Shown here in pieces: positions 38,783-46,715 of a stretch of DNA of 64,000 nt (its first letter is position 1; each line of letters starts with the position of its first letter). The translations under genes and the position numbers were made by a program. Source of the DNA: JACPFV01 sp035526825 (GTDB taxonomy: Bacteria; Pseudomonadota; Gammaproteobacteria; Nevskiales; Nevskiaceae); NCBI GenBank assembly GCA_035526825.1, contig DATLBT010000070.1, forward strand, positions 11,831 through 75,830, in the 5' to 3' direction. The notes beneath the pieces were generated by a model, which saw only the letters and a program-made list of their open reading frames with translations, had not been told where the DNA came from and searched no databases.

Positions 38783-40444
38783 TCACCGCGCGGCGCAGGC
38801 GGCCACTGGATCGGGTAGTGGCGGCGAGATGATGCCGGTGTTCCAGTGCCACGGCAGATTGCCCTGCGCCCGACGCCGGCACGCGACCTCTTCTTGCAGT
38901 TCGTACATGCCCGGCATCAAACGCTGTGAGGGATGCGGTGTGTCGGTGAACGCCATGTAGTTGGCTGCCTCGCCGTACGCCGGCCAATCCGGTGCGTTTC
39001 CTGTCTGCGGCTTGCCGCTGCGCGCGAAGCTCGTCCAGTAATCGAGCATGGCGTCGGACAATTTGCGCTCAGCCGCGGTCTCGGGAATTTTCGGCCAGGC
39101 GGGCGGCGTGCCGTCGAAGGTGCCGAACACGTACGGTAGCTCCGCGGCATGGAACCCGTGCAGACCGGCCTCCGTGGCAGCCGGGTAGCCGTGATCGAAA
39201 AGGTAGAGATAGGACGGCGCGCCCAGCGCGGATTGCTTGCGGACCAGCCGTTCGGCCGTCCAACCGTACAAGGCGTCCCGCGTGTTTGCCAGGATGCTTT
39301 CCTGCGCGTTGTCGCCGGGATAAAGCTTGAGGAACGCATCCGCGCGATCGCGATACTTTTCCCGGATCGCCTTGACGTACTCGGCGGAGGTCGCGGGCGG
39401 CGGCGGCGCCAGCATGCGCAGCGAGCGGATCTCGCCGCTGTTGAAGCCGGCCAGCACCGGGACCGGCGCCTGTTCACCCTTGTCGAAGACATCGACGAGC
39501 TGGCGCGGCAGCACGCGTCCGTCGACCGCACCCATCGGCAAGAATCCGGCCGTTCGTGCCGCGTCGGTCAGCGTTGCCGCATCCATGGCACGCAGCGCCG
39601 CGAGGTCCGGCGCCTTCAGCGCGGCGGCGAGCTTCAGGCCACTGCTTTCCGCGGAAGGCGTGCCGTGCTTGTCCTGCGCCAGCGTGGGCGTGCTGATCAT
39701 GTACGCGCTTTGCGCAATCGTCTTCGCGAACAACCCACGCGCCTCTGGCGAAGCCATCAGGTACATGACGCTGAGCCCGCCGGCGGATTCCCCGGCGATG
39801 GTGACGTTCGCGGGATCGCCACCGAAGGCACCGACGTTGTCGTGCACCCAGCGCAGCGCCGCGAGCTGGTCGAGCAGGCCGTAATTGCCGGAAATCCCGA
39901 GCGGGGATTCGCGGCTCAGCTCGGGATGAGCCAGCCAGCCGAGCGGACCGAGTCGGTAATTGATCGAGACCACGACCATGCCGCGCTCCGCCAATCGCGC
40001 GCCCTCATACAGCGGCTCGCGGCTCGATCCTGCCCACAGCGCGCCGCCGTGAATCCAGAGAAACACCGGTGCATTCTTCGCCGCGGCCGGCGCCCAGACG
40101 TTGAGCGTCAGGCAATCTTCGGCCATCGGCATGGGTGTAAGGGTGTAAATGGTTTTCATCGTCGGCGTCGGATTCACGCACGCCGCCCCGAACTCGACCG
40201 CCTTGCGCACACCGTTCCAGCGCGCCATCGGCGCCGGCGGCTTCCAGCGGGCCGCGCCTACGGGCGGCATCGCGTAAGGGATGCCGCGAAAAACGCGCAC
40301 GCCGCCTTCGGCACGCCCCTCGACTTCGCCGGCGGGCGGGTTGACGACCGGGCCCGTTCCAGCCCGGGAAGCAGCGAACCCGGCGCACGCGCCGACCGCC
40401 AGGAAAAGGATGGAAAACAGGGCAACGGCGATTGCGCGAATCAT
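38783..40444 (-). CDS. type B carboxylesterase, exported
   Basis: The 553-residue protein starts at ATG 40444 with a signal sequence (hydrophobic to about 24; VGACAGFAAS may be a lipobox or cleavage site). It has the carboxylesterase/lipase type B pattern: RGIPYAMPPVG, EDCLTLNVWAP, WIHGGALWAGS (oxyanion hole) and nucleophile Ser220 in GESAGG; the acid and His should lie near GEIRSLR and GFHAAELPYVFG. Its start overlaps the MFS stop by four bases (ATGA), so a carrier and an esterase are made together. It probably cleaves the ester before or after transport. An upstream CTGTC-N8-GACAG site at 41801 controls the pair. Confidence 0.9.
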   Translation of the reverse strand: MIRAIAVALFSILFLAVGACAGFAASRAGTGPVVNPPAGEVEGRAEGGVRVFRGIPYAMPPVGAARWKPPAPMARWNGVRKAVEFGAACVNPTPTMKTIYTLTPMPMAEDCLTLNVWAPAAAKNAPVFLWIHGGALWAGSSREPLYEGARLAERGMVVVSINYRLGPLGWLAHPELSRESPLGISGNYGLLDQLAALRWVHDNVGAFGGDPANVTIAGESAGGLSVMYLMASPEARGLFAKTIAQSAYMISTPTLAQDKHGTPSAESSGLKLAAALKAPDLAALRAMDAATLTDAARTAGFLPMGAVDGRVLPRQLVDVFDKGEQAPVPVLAGFNSGEIRSLRMLAPPPPATSAEYVKAIREKYRDRADAFLKLYPGDNAQESILANTRDALYGWTAERLVRKQSALGAPSYLYLFDHGYPAATEAGLHGFHAAELPYVFGTFDGTPPAWPKIPETAAERKLSDAMLDYWTSFARSGKPQTGNAPDWPAYGEAANYMAFTDTPHPSQRLMPGMYELQEEVACRRRAQGNLPWHWNTGIISPPLPDPVAACAAR

Positions 40445-41727
40445 GCGAAGGCCTCCGCGTTTGCACGCTGCGCGCGTCGCAGCACCCGTGCCAGGGCCAG
40501 GAACAGCACGCTGGCGACCACGTAAAACGGCGTGAGCGTAAACAGCGCCATCTGCAGCGAATGCTCGGGATGGCCCGGGCGAAACCAGTCGCTGGCCGCG
40601 CCAACGTAGGTCGGGCCCAGGCCCAAACCAATGAAATTGACCACGAGCAAAAATAGCGCGCCGGCCATCACGCGCTGATCCGGTCGCGTTTCCAGCTGGA
40701 CCAGCGCCACCGAAGGCGAAAGGTACGAATAGTTCAGCAGCATGAGTCCGAACAGCATCACCAGCGCCATCGGCCAAGTCGGCGAGTAAACGAACCCGAC
40801 GTAGAACGGAATGGCCAAGGTCAGGCCGATGGCGGGAATCACGGCGTAGGCCTGTTTCCAGCGCGGCGCGTAGCGGTCGACCAGCCAGCCCGTCAGGAAA
40901 ATGCCAGCGCTCATGCCGATGCCGACCACCAGCGCGTACCAGAGCGCGACGTCCTGCAACACCATGCCTTTCTCGCGCATCAGGAACAGCACGGTGAAAT
41001 TGCCGAGGCCGTAGGTGATGAATTGAGTGGCGCCGCCCGCCAGGGACACGAGCAGCAGCGCGCGGTTCGAGAAAAACGTTGCGGCCGTCTCCCAGAAGCC
41101 GGAGCGGGCCGTCGCCGGCCCGGCCGGTGCGAGATCGAGCGCGCCGCGCTTGGGTTCGCGCACTACGAGCCAGGTGACGGCCGCGGCGACGATGCCGGCC
41201 GCGCCGAGCGCCAGGAACGCGGTGCGCCAACCGTAAGCCGCGGCGATCGACGCGCCGAAAGCGATGCCGAATGCCGCGCCCACGGGCGGGCCAAGGTTGA
41301 AGATGCCGAGCGCCGTGCCGCGGCGGTCCGGCGGGAAATAGTCCGAGATGATCGCGTACGAGGGCGGGACGCCACCCGCTTCGCCGATACCGACGGCCAT
41401 GCGCGCAACGACGAGTTGCGCGTAATTGGCAGCGAGGCCGCAGCCCATGGTTGCCGCGCTCCACAGCGCGCACGCCGCGGCCAGCACCCGCACGCGATTG
41501 GACCGATCGGCCAGCCAGCCGACCGGAATGGCGAGGAAGCAGTAGAACATCGCGAAATACAGGCCAGTGATCAGGCCCAGCTGCGTGTCGGTGACGCCGA
41601 GGCCATCCTGGATCGGCTTGGCGAGGATCGACAGCAGTTGCCGATCGAGGAAGTTCAGCACGTAAACGAACCACAGGATTCCCAGCGTGATCCACGCCTG
41701 CCTGCCGACGGCGGTTTCCGTCTTCAA
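40441..41727 (-). CDS. MFS transporter, spinster-like
   Basis: The 428-residue protein has about twelve membrane helices, the family start VYVLNFLDRQLLSILAKPIQ and the loop 2-3 motif GWLADRSNRVR. It resembles the carrier at 6620-7939 but is clearly a separate gene. GGGGAGAG precedes ATG 41727. It is first in a two-gene operon with the carboxylesterase, with an ATGA overlap. Spinster-like bacterial carriers are often linked to hydrolases and TonB receptors, which suits uptake of a hydrophobic or organic-acid product. The direction of transport is unknown. Confidence 0.87.
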   Translation of the reverse strand: MKTETAVGRQAWITLGILWFVYVLNFLDRQLLSILAKPIQDGLGVTDTQLGLITGLYFAMFYCFLAIPVGWLADRSNRVRVLAAACALWSAATMGCGLAANYAQLVVARMAVGIGEAGGVPPSYAIISDYFPPDRRGTALGIFNLGPPVGAAFGIAFGASIAAAYGWRTAFLALGAAGIVAAAVTWLVVREPKRGALDLAPAGPATARSGFWETAATFFSNRALLLVSLAGGATQFITYGLGNFTVLFLMREKGMVLQDVALWYALVVGIGMSAGIFLTGWLVDRYAPRWKQAYAVIPAIGLTLAIPFYVGFVYSPTWPMALVMLFGLMLLNYSYLSPSVALVQLETRPDQRVMAGALFLLVVNFIGLGLGPTYVGAASDWFRPGHPEHSLQMALFTLTPFYVVASVLFLALARVLRRAQRANAEAFA

Positions 41728-41773
41728 TGATCTCTCCCCATTTCATGCGCCGTCGAGCCGTGGCGCTGCGATG

Positions 41774-41779
41774 AATCTA
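41774..41779 (-). promoter_or_regulatory. possible -10 element of the MFS/carboxylesterase operon
   Basis: Read on the minus strand the hexamer is TAGATT. A start site about 7 bases downstream would put the centre of the palindrome at 41801-41818 near -42, the position used by class II Crp/Fnr activators. Confidence 0.35.
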
Positions 41780-41800
41780 GGTTATTTTGCGATGCTCCGC

Positions 41801-41818
41801 CTGTCCCGCTTGTGACAG
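41801..41818. promoter_or_regulatory. operator-like palindrome CTGTC-N8-GACAG, site 3
   Basis: On the minus strand this reads CTGTCACAAGCGGGACAG, sharing CTGTCA and GGGACAG with sites 1 and 2 at 35464 and 35493. It lies 73 bases upstream of the MFS start and 36 bases upstream of the divergent pseudouridine synthase gene. Confidence 0.65.
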
Positions 41819-41854
41819 AAGACCTGGGCGCGGGCGACCGGTCATCATGGCGGG

Positions 41855-42754
41855 ATGGCGAAGCCGGAAACCAAAGCAATGCCGCTGCGCAACGGCGTCG
41901 GCGCGAGCAGCGTGACGCTGCCGCCCGGCCCCTGGCCGACCGTGCTGGACTTCCTCATCGAGCGCTTCCCGCGCATCGCCGCGAGCGAATGGGCTGCACG
42001 CATGGCGCGCGGCCTCGTCTGTGACGAAGGCGGCGCGCGGCTGGATGCGTCGGCCGGCTACCGTGCCGGTGCGCGCGTGCGGTACTACCGCGAGCTCGAC
42101 GACGAGCCGGTTGTCGCCGGCGCCGAGACCATCCTGTTCCAGGACGAGAACCTGCTGATCGCCGACAAGCCGCATGGCCTCGCGGTGACGCCGGGCGGAC
42201 GTTACGCGCGCGAGACCCTGCTGGCGCGGTTGCGCCAGCGCCACGACTTGCCCGAATTGGCGCCGCTGCATCGCCTCGACCGCGATACCGCCGGTGTGAT
42301 CGCCTTCTCGACCCGACTCGCGACGCGCAGCGCCTACCAGGCGTTGCTGCGGACGCACCAGGTGGAGCGGACCTACGAGGCCACTGCCGCCGCCCTGCCG
42401 GACCTTGCGTTCCCGCAGTTGCGCCGCAGCCGGATCGAGCGCGGCGAGCCCTTCTTCCGCATGCAGGAAGTGCCGGGCGAACCCAATAGTGAAACGCTGA
42501 TCGATGTCGCCACGCGTGCGGGTGCGCATTGGCGGTATCGGCTGCAGCCGCGCACCGGCCGGAAGCACCAGCTGCGCGTGCACCTGGCGGCGCTGGGCGC
42601 CGGTATCGTCAACGACCCCTTGTATCCACGGCTTCGGCCCGAGGCGGAGGTCGCGGCGGGGCCTTTGCAGTTGCTGGCGCGGTCGCTGGCCTTCGACGAT
42701 CCGCTGACCGGTGCGCGGCGCTCGTTCCTGAGCGCGCGCGAGCTCGAGGGATAG
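41855..42754 (+). CDS. RluA-family pseudouridine synthase
   Basis: The 299-residue protein has the RluA catalytic motif HRLDRDTAGV with the conserved Asp (about residue 142), an earlier NLLIADKPHGLAVTPGG strand and RTGRKHQLRVHLAALG near the C-terminus. The N-terminal 80 residues look like a degenerate S4-like domain (FPRIAASEWAARMARG). It isomerises uridine to pseudouridine in rRNA or tRNA; the position modified cannot be assigned. The ATG follows a GGCGGG site. It is convergent with cysA, 5 bases apart, and divergent from the MFS operon. Confidence 0.9.
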   Translation: MAKPETKAMPLRNGVGASSVTLPPGPWPTVLDFLIERFPRIAASEWAARMARGLVCDEGGARLDASAGYRAGARVRYYRELDDEPVVAGAETILFQDENLLIADKPHGLAVTPGGRYARETLLARLRQRHDLPELAPLHRLDRDTAGVIAFSTRLATRSAYQALLRTHQVERTYEATAAALPDLAFPQLRRSRIERGEPFFRMQEVPGEPNSETLIDVATRAGAHWRYRLQPRTGRKHQLRVHLAALGAGIVNDPLYPRLRPEAEVAAGPLQLLARSLAFDDPLTGARRSFLSARELEG

Positions 42755-42759
42755 GTGGT

Positions 42760-43878
42760 TTACGCGCGGCTGCGTTCGCCGCTTTCCGCCGCGTGGGCGG
42801 CGGACGGGGTCGCGATGCGCGGCACGCCGCCGCGCGGGAACACCGAGAACTGGCGGGGCCTTACGCGGATGCGCTGCTTCGGCGCATAGCTTCCGGCGTC
42901 GGGGCTCGCGTGCGGCAGCTCGAGCTCCACCCTGCGGCCATCGTCCAGGGTGGCCAGCATGCGCACCACCGGACCCGCGCGCTGCACGTCGGTGACGGTC
43001 GCGCCGAGGCCGAGCTTTTCGGACACCACCACCTGCAACTCGGCCGGACGCACGTAAACGTCCACCGCGCCGGCCGGATGGATCGAGTGCGTCTCGATCG
43101 GGCTCGGATCGCCGTCGATGGTGACCTTGCGGCCGTCGACGTGCGCCGCAAAGACGTTCGGCGTGCCGAGGAAGTCGAACACGAACGGCGTCGCCGGGTG
43201 GTCGTAGACCTCGTCAGTCGTGCCGATCTGCTCGATGCGGCCGCGATTCATGATCACCACGCGGTCGGCGAGCTCGAGCGCTTCTTCCTGGTCATGCGTG
43301 ACGAACACCATGGTGGTGCCGGTCTTGAGGTGCAGCTCGCGCAGCCAGCGCCGCAGGTCCTTGCGCACCTTGGCGTCGAGCGCCCCGAAGGGCTCGTCGA
43401 GCAGCAGCACGCGCGGATCGATCGCGAGCGCGCGGGCCAGCGCCACGCGCTGCTTCTGGCCGCCCGATAGCTGGTGCGGGAAACGTGAGCCGAGTTCGCC
43501 GAGCTGCACCAGGTCCAGCAATTCCTGAGCGCGCTTCCTGATCTGCGTCTTGCCAGGACGGTCGGCGCGCGGCCGCACGCTGAGGCCAAAGCCGATGTTG
43601 TCGAGCACCGTCATGTGCTTGAACAGCGCGTAATGCTGGAACACGAAACCGACGCCGCGCTCGCGCACCGGCTTGATGGCCATGTTCTCGCCGCCGAACA
43701 GGATCGCGCCGTAATCAGGGAATTCGAGGCCCGCGAGCACGCGCAGCAGCGTGGTCTTGCCCGAACCCGACGGGCCCAGCAGCGCGACCAGCTCGCCCGA
43801 CTTGATGTCGAGGTCGACGTCGACCAGCGCCGGGAAGTTGGCGAAGCTCTTGTGCACGCTTGCGATTTTCAGGTCCAT
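42760..43878 (-). CDS. cysA: sulfate/thiosulfate ABC transporter ATPase
   Basis: The 372-residue ATP-binding subunit powers sulfate or thiosulfate import. Walker A GPSGSGKTTL is near residue 35, the signature LSGGQKQRVALARAL near 135, Walker B VLLLDEPFGALD near 158, and the switch His in VTHDQEEAL. The C-terminal 120 residues form the TOBE-like regulatory domain typical of CysA (VYVRPAELQVV). It is the last gene of the porin-sbp-cysT-cysW-cysA transcript, 13 bases after cysW. Confidence 0.96.
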   Translation of the reverse strand: MDLKIASVHKSFANFPALVDVDLDIKSGELVALLGPSGSGKTTLLRVLAGLEFPDYGAILFGGENMAIKPVRERGVGFVFQHYALFKHMTVLDNIGFGLSVRPRADRPGKTQIRKRAQELLDLVQLGELGSRFPHQLSGGQKQRVALARALAIDPRVLLLDEPFGALDAKVRKDLRRWLRELHLKTGTTMVFVTHDQEEALELADRVVIMNRGRIEQIGTTDEVYDHPATPFVFDFLGTPNVFAAHVDGRKVTIDGDPSPIETHSIHPAGAVDVYVRPAELQVVVSEKLGLGATVTDVQRAGPVVRMLATLDDGRRVELELPHASPDAGSYAPKQRIRVRPRQFSVFPRGGVPRIATPSAAHAAESGERSRA

Positions 43879-43891
43879 GCGGCTTCCATGT

Positions 43892-44800
43892 TCAATGCCG
43901 ATGCGACGCGGCCAATGCGTCCGCGTGGCGATGTTCCAGGTAGGTCTTCAGCGCCAGCGTGACGAGTGCGAGCCCCGCCAGCAGCGACGCCACGGCAAAG
44001 GCCGCGGCGAAGTTGTACTCGTTGTAAAGGATCTCGACGTGCAACGGCATCGTGTTGGTCTCGCCGCGGATGTGGCCGGACACGACGCTCACCGCGCCGA
44101 ACTCGCCCATCGCGCGTGCGTTGCACAGCAGCACGCCATACAGCAGGCCCCACTTGATGTTCGGCACCGTCACGCGCCAGAAGGCCTGCCAGCCGGTGGC
44201 GCCGAGCGACAACGCCGCTTCCTCATGCTCCGACCCCTGCGCCTGCATCAGCGGGATCAACTCCCGGGCAACGAACGGGAACGTCACGAACACCGTCGCC
44301 AGCACGATGCCCGGCACGGCGAATATGATCTGCAGGTCGCGGTCGGCGAGCCACGGCCCAGCCCAGCCCTGCGCGCCGAAGATCAGCACGTAGATAAGGC
44401 CGGCGACCACCGGCGATACCGAGAACGGCAGGTCGATCAGCGTCACCAAAAAGGCCTTGCCGCGGAACTCGTACTTGGCGATGGCCCAGGCCGCCGCAAC
44501 GCCGAACACGACATTGAGCGGCACCGCGATCCCGGCCGTGATCAGCGTGAGCCGGATCGCGGCGAGCGCGTCCTCGTCCTTGAGCGACTCCCAGAACACG
44601 CCCACGCCCTGGCGCAAGGCCTCGGTGAACACCGCGACCAGCGGCAGGAACAGGAAGCCGAGCAGGAACAGCAACGCCGAGCCGATGAGCAGCCAGCGCA
44701 CCCAAGGCTGCTCGGTGATGACGGCATTGCGCTCGAGCAGCGGCTCGAACGGCAGCTTCGGCGGGTCGAGCAGCGAATGGTCGATGCGTTTTTCGGTCAC
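43892..44800 (-). CDS. cysW: sulfate ABC transporter permease
   Basis: Start GTG 44800 overlaps the cysT stop in GTGA and gives 302 residues; a much longer open frame upstream is only read-through of the antisense of cysT. Six hydrophobic segments are visible, and the EAA loop that contacts the ATPase is EEAALSLGATGWQAFWRVTVPN. GEFGAVSVVSGHI near the C-terminus is a CysW hallmark. It works with CysT as the membrane channel of the sulfate importer. Confidence 0.95.
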   Translation of the reverse strand: MTEKRIDHSLLDPPKLPFEPLLERNAVITEQPWVRWLLIGSALLFLLGFLFLPLVAVFTEALRQGVGVFWESLKDEDALAAIRLTLITAGIAVPLNVVFGVAAAWAIAKYEFRGKAFLVTLIDLPFSVSPVVAGLIYVLIFGAQGWAGPWLADRDLQIIFAVPGIVLATVFVTFPFVARELIPLMQAQGSEHEEAALSLGATGWQAFWRVTVPNIKWGLLYGVLLCNARAMGEFGAVSVVSGHIRGETNTMPLHVEILYNEYNFAAAFAVASLLAGLALVTLALKTYLEHRHADALAASHRH

Positions 44801-45735
44801 GCCAGGCTCCCGCTGCCGCTGCCTTGCAGCATCGGGTGCGCCGAGGCCGCAGGGCCGGTGGGCGTCACCCTGGATTGGTGGCGACGCGTGCGGGCCTGGA
44901 CCAGGTTGATGAGCAGCAGCACCGCGAACGACATCACCAGCATGGCCGCGGCGATCGCGGTGGCGCCGGCGTAATCGAACTCCTCCAGCTTGATGATGAT
45001 CAGCAACGGCGCGATTTCCGAGACCTGTGGAATATTGCCCGCGATGAAGATCACCGAGCCGTACTCGCCGACGCCGCGCGCGAACGCGAGCGCAAACCCG
45101 GTGATCAGCGCCGGTAGCACGGTCGGGAAGATCACGCGCGACACGGTCTGCCAGCGCGAGGCACCGAGTGAGGCGGCAGCCTCCTCGAGGTCCTTTTCTG
45201 CGTCGCGCAACACCGGCTCCACCGTCCGCACCACGAACGGCAGGCCGACGAAGGTCAGCGCCACGGTGATGCCGAGCGGCGAGAACGCGACTTTCACCCC
45301 GTGCGGCTCGAGGTACTGGCCGATCCAGCCGTTGCCCGAATACAGGGCGGTCAAGGCGATGCCGGCGACCGCAGTGGGCAGCGCGAACGGCAAGTCGATC
45401 ATCGCGTCGAAGAATTTCTTGCCCGCAAATTCGTAGCGCACGAAAACCCATGCGACCAGCGAGCCGAACACCGCGTTCATCGCGGCGGCGGCGAGCGCGG
45501 TGCTGAAGGACAATTCGAGCGCCGCCAAAACGCGCGGCGAAGCTAGCACGCTCCACAATCCTTCAATGCCGAGCCCGGCGGCCTTCACGAACACTCCGGC
45601 CAGCGGAATGAGCACGAGCAGGCTGAGCCAGGTCAGCGTGTAACCCAGCGTCAGCCCGAATCCGGGCAACGGGGACTGTCCCCTTTTTCGATCTTTCCCG
45701 AAAAAGGGGACTGTCCCCTTTCGTTCACCGCGCAT
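44797..45735 (-). CDS. cysT: sulfate ABC transporter permease with repeat-encoded N-terminal insert
   Basis: ATG 45735 lies inside the end of sbp (11-base overlap) and gives 312 residues. The normal permease begins at LPGFGLTLGYTLTWL (about residue 22) and continues with six membrane segments and the EAA loop EEAAASLGASRWQTVSRVI. Residues 5-20 (RKGTVPFFGKDRKRGQ) are translated from a palindromic DNA repeat inserted between the first codons and the conserved start of helix 1. The insert adds basic cytoplasmic residues and probably does not harm function. A TTG after the repeat could be an alternative start but has no clear ribosome site. Confidence 0.93.
   Translation of the reverse strand: MRGERKGTVPFFGKDRKRGQSPLPGFGLTLGYTLTWLSLLVLIPLAGVFVKAAGLGIEGLWSVLASPRVLAALELSFSTALAAAAMNAVFGSLVAWVFVRYEFAGKKFFDAMIDLPFALPTAVAGIALTALYSGNGWIGQYLEPHGVKVAFSPLGITVALTFVGLPFVVRTVEPVLRDAEKDLEEAAASLGASRWQTVSRVIFPTVLPALITGFALAFARGVGEYGSVIFIAGNIPQVSEIAPLLIIIKLEEFDYAGATAIAAAMLVMSFAVLLLINLVQARTRRHQSRVTPTGPAASAHPMLQGSGSGSLA
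45671..45718. repeat. palindromic repeat inside the 5' end of cysT
   Basis: Two 20-base arms, at 45671-45690 and 45699-45718, pair at 19 of 20 positions around an 8-base loop. Each arm contains the near-palindrome GGGGACTGTCCCC, and the element is read in frame within cysT. It resembles dispersed REP-like elements of proteobacteria. Confidence 0.8.
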
Positions 45736-46714
45736 AGATCTGGTCAAACACCCCGCCCTCGCCGAAATGCGTCGACTGCGCCTTGGCCCAGCCGCCGAAG
45801 TCGGCGATGGTGACAAGCGGGATCTTCGCGAACTTGGCTGTGTACTTCGCCTTGGCCTTCTCGCCAGTCGGGCGGTAGTGATGCTTGCCGATGAGGTCCT
45901 GCCCGGCGTCGGTGTAAAGGAAGTTCAGGTAGGCCTCCGCAACCTTGCGCGTGCCCTTCTTGTCGACGACCTTGTCGACCACCGTGACCGGCGGCTCAGC
46001 AAGGATCGACAGCGACGGCGCGACGATCTCGAGCTTGTCAGCGCCGAATTCCTCGATCGACAGGAATGCCTCGTTCTCCCAGGCGAGCAGCACGTCGCCG
46101 ATGCCGCGCTGCGCAAACGTCGTGGTCGCGCCGCGCGCGCCGGTGTCGAGTACCGGCGCGTTGCGGTAAAGCGCGCCAACGAACTCGCGCGCCTTGGCGT
46201 CGTCGTTGGCGTTTTGCTTCAGCGCGTAGGCGTATGCCGCGAGGTAGTTCCAGCGCGCCCCGCCCGAGGTCTTCGGGTTCGGCGTGACGATGGACACGCC
46301 GGGCTTCACCAGGTCGTTCCAGTCGCGTATCGCCTTGGGATTGCCCTTGCGCACCAGGAACACGATCGTCGAGGTATAGGGCGACGAGTTGTGCGGCAGG
46401 CGCTTTTGCCAGTTTGCCGGGATCGACTTGGCGCGCTCGGCGACGGCATCGATGTCACCGGCGAGCGCCAGCGTCACGACGTCGGCCTTGAGCCCGTCGA
46501 TCACGGAGCGCGCCTGCTTGCCCGAGCCGCCGTGCGACTGCTTGATCACGACGACGTCGCCGGTCTTCTGCTTCCACTCGGCGGCGAACGCGGCGTTGAC
46601 CTCCTTGTACAACTCGCGGGTCGGGTCGTAGGAGACGTTGAGCAGCTCGATCTTGCCGCCGTGCGCCGCAAAGGGGATCGCCAGCAGCGCGGCGAAGAGT
46701 ATTTTGCTTTTCAT
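45725..46714 (-). CDS. sbp: sulfate-binding periplasmic protein
   Basis: The 329-residue protein has a signal peptide (cleaved near AAHGGK) and the sulfate-binding signatures LLNVSYDPTRELY at the mature N-terminus, QSHGGSGKQAR, and VSIVTPNPKTSGGARWNYL. It delivers sulfate (or thiosulfate) to the CysTW channel. Its stop lies within cysT (overlap) and its start is 1 base after the porin stop, so all five genes form one operon. Confidence 0.96.
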   Translation of the reverse strand: MKSKILFAALLAIPFAAHGGKIELLNVSYDPTRELYKEVNAAFAAEWKQKTGDVVVIKQSHGGSGKQARSVIDGLKADVVTLALAGDIDAVAERAKSIPANWQKRLPHNSSPYTSTIVFLVRKGNPKAIRDWNDLVKPGVSIVTPNPKTSGGARWNYLAAYAYALKQNANDDAKAREFVGALYRNAPVLDTGARGATTTFAQRGIGDVLLAWENEAFLSIEEFGADKLEIVAPSLSILAEPPVTVVDKVVDKKGTRKVAEAYLNFLYTDAGQDLIGKHHYRPTGEKAKAKYTAKFAKIPLVTIADFGGWAKAQSTHFGEGGVFDQIYAR

Positions 46715-46715
46715 T

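Noticed and set aside
45671..45722. GGGGACTGTCCCC as another copy of the CTGTC-N8-GACAG operator
   Set aside because: The element is coding, its symmetry is that of a REP-like hairpin, and the CTGTC and GACAG halves are not at the operator spacing.
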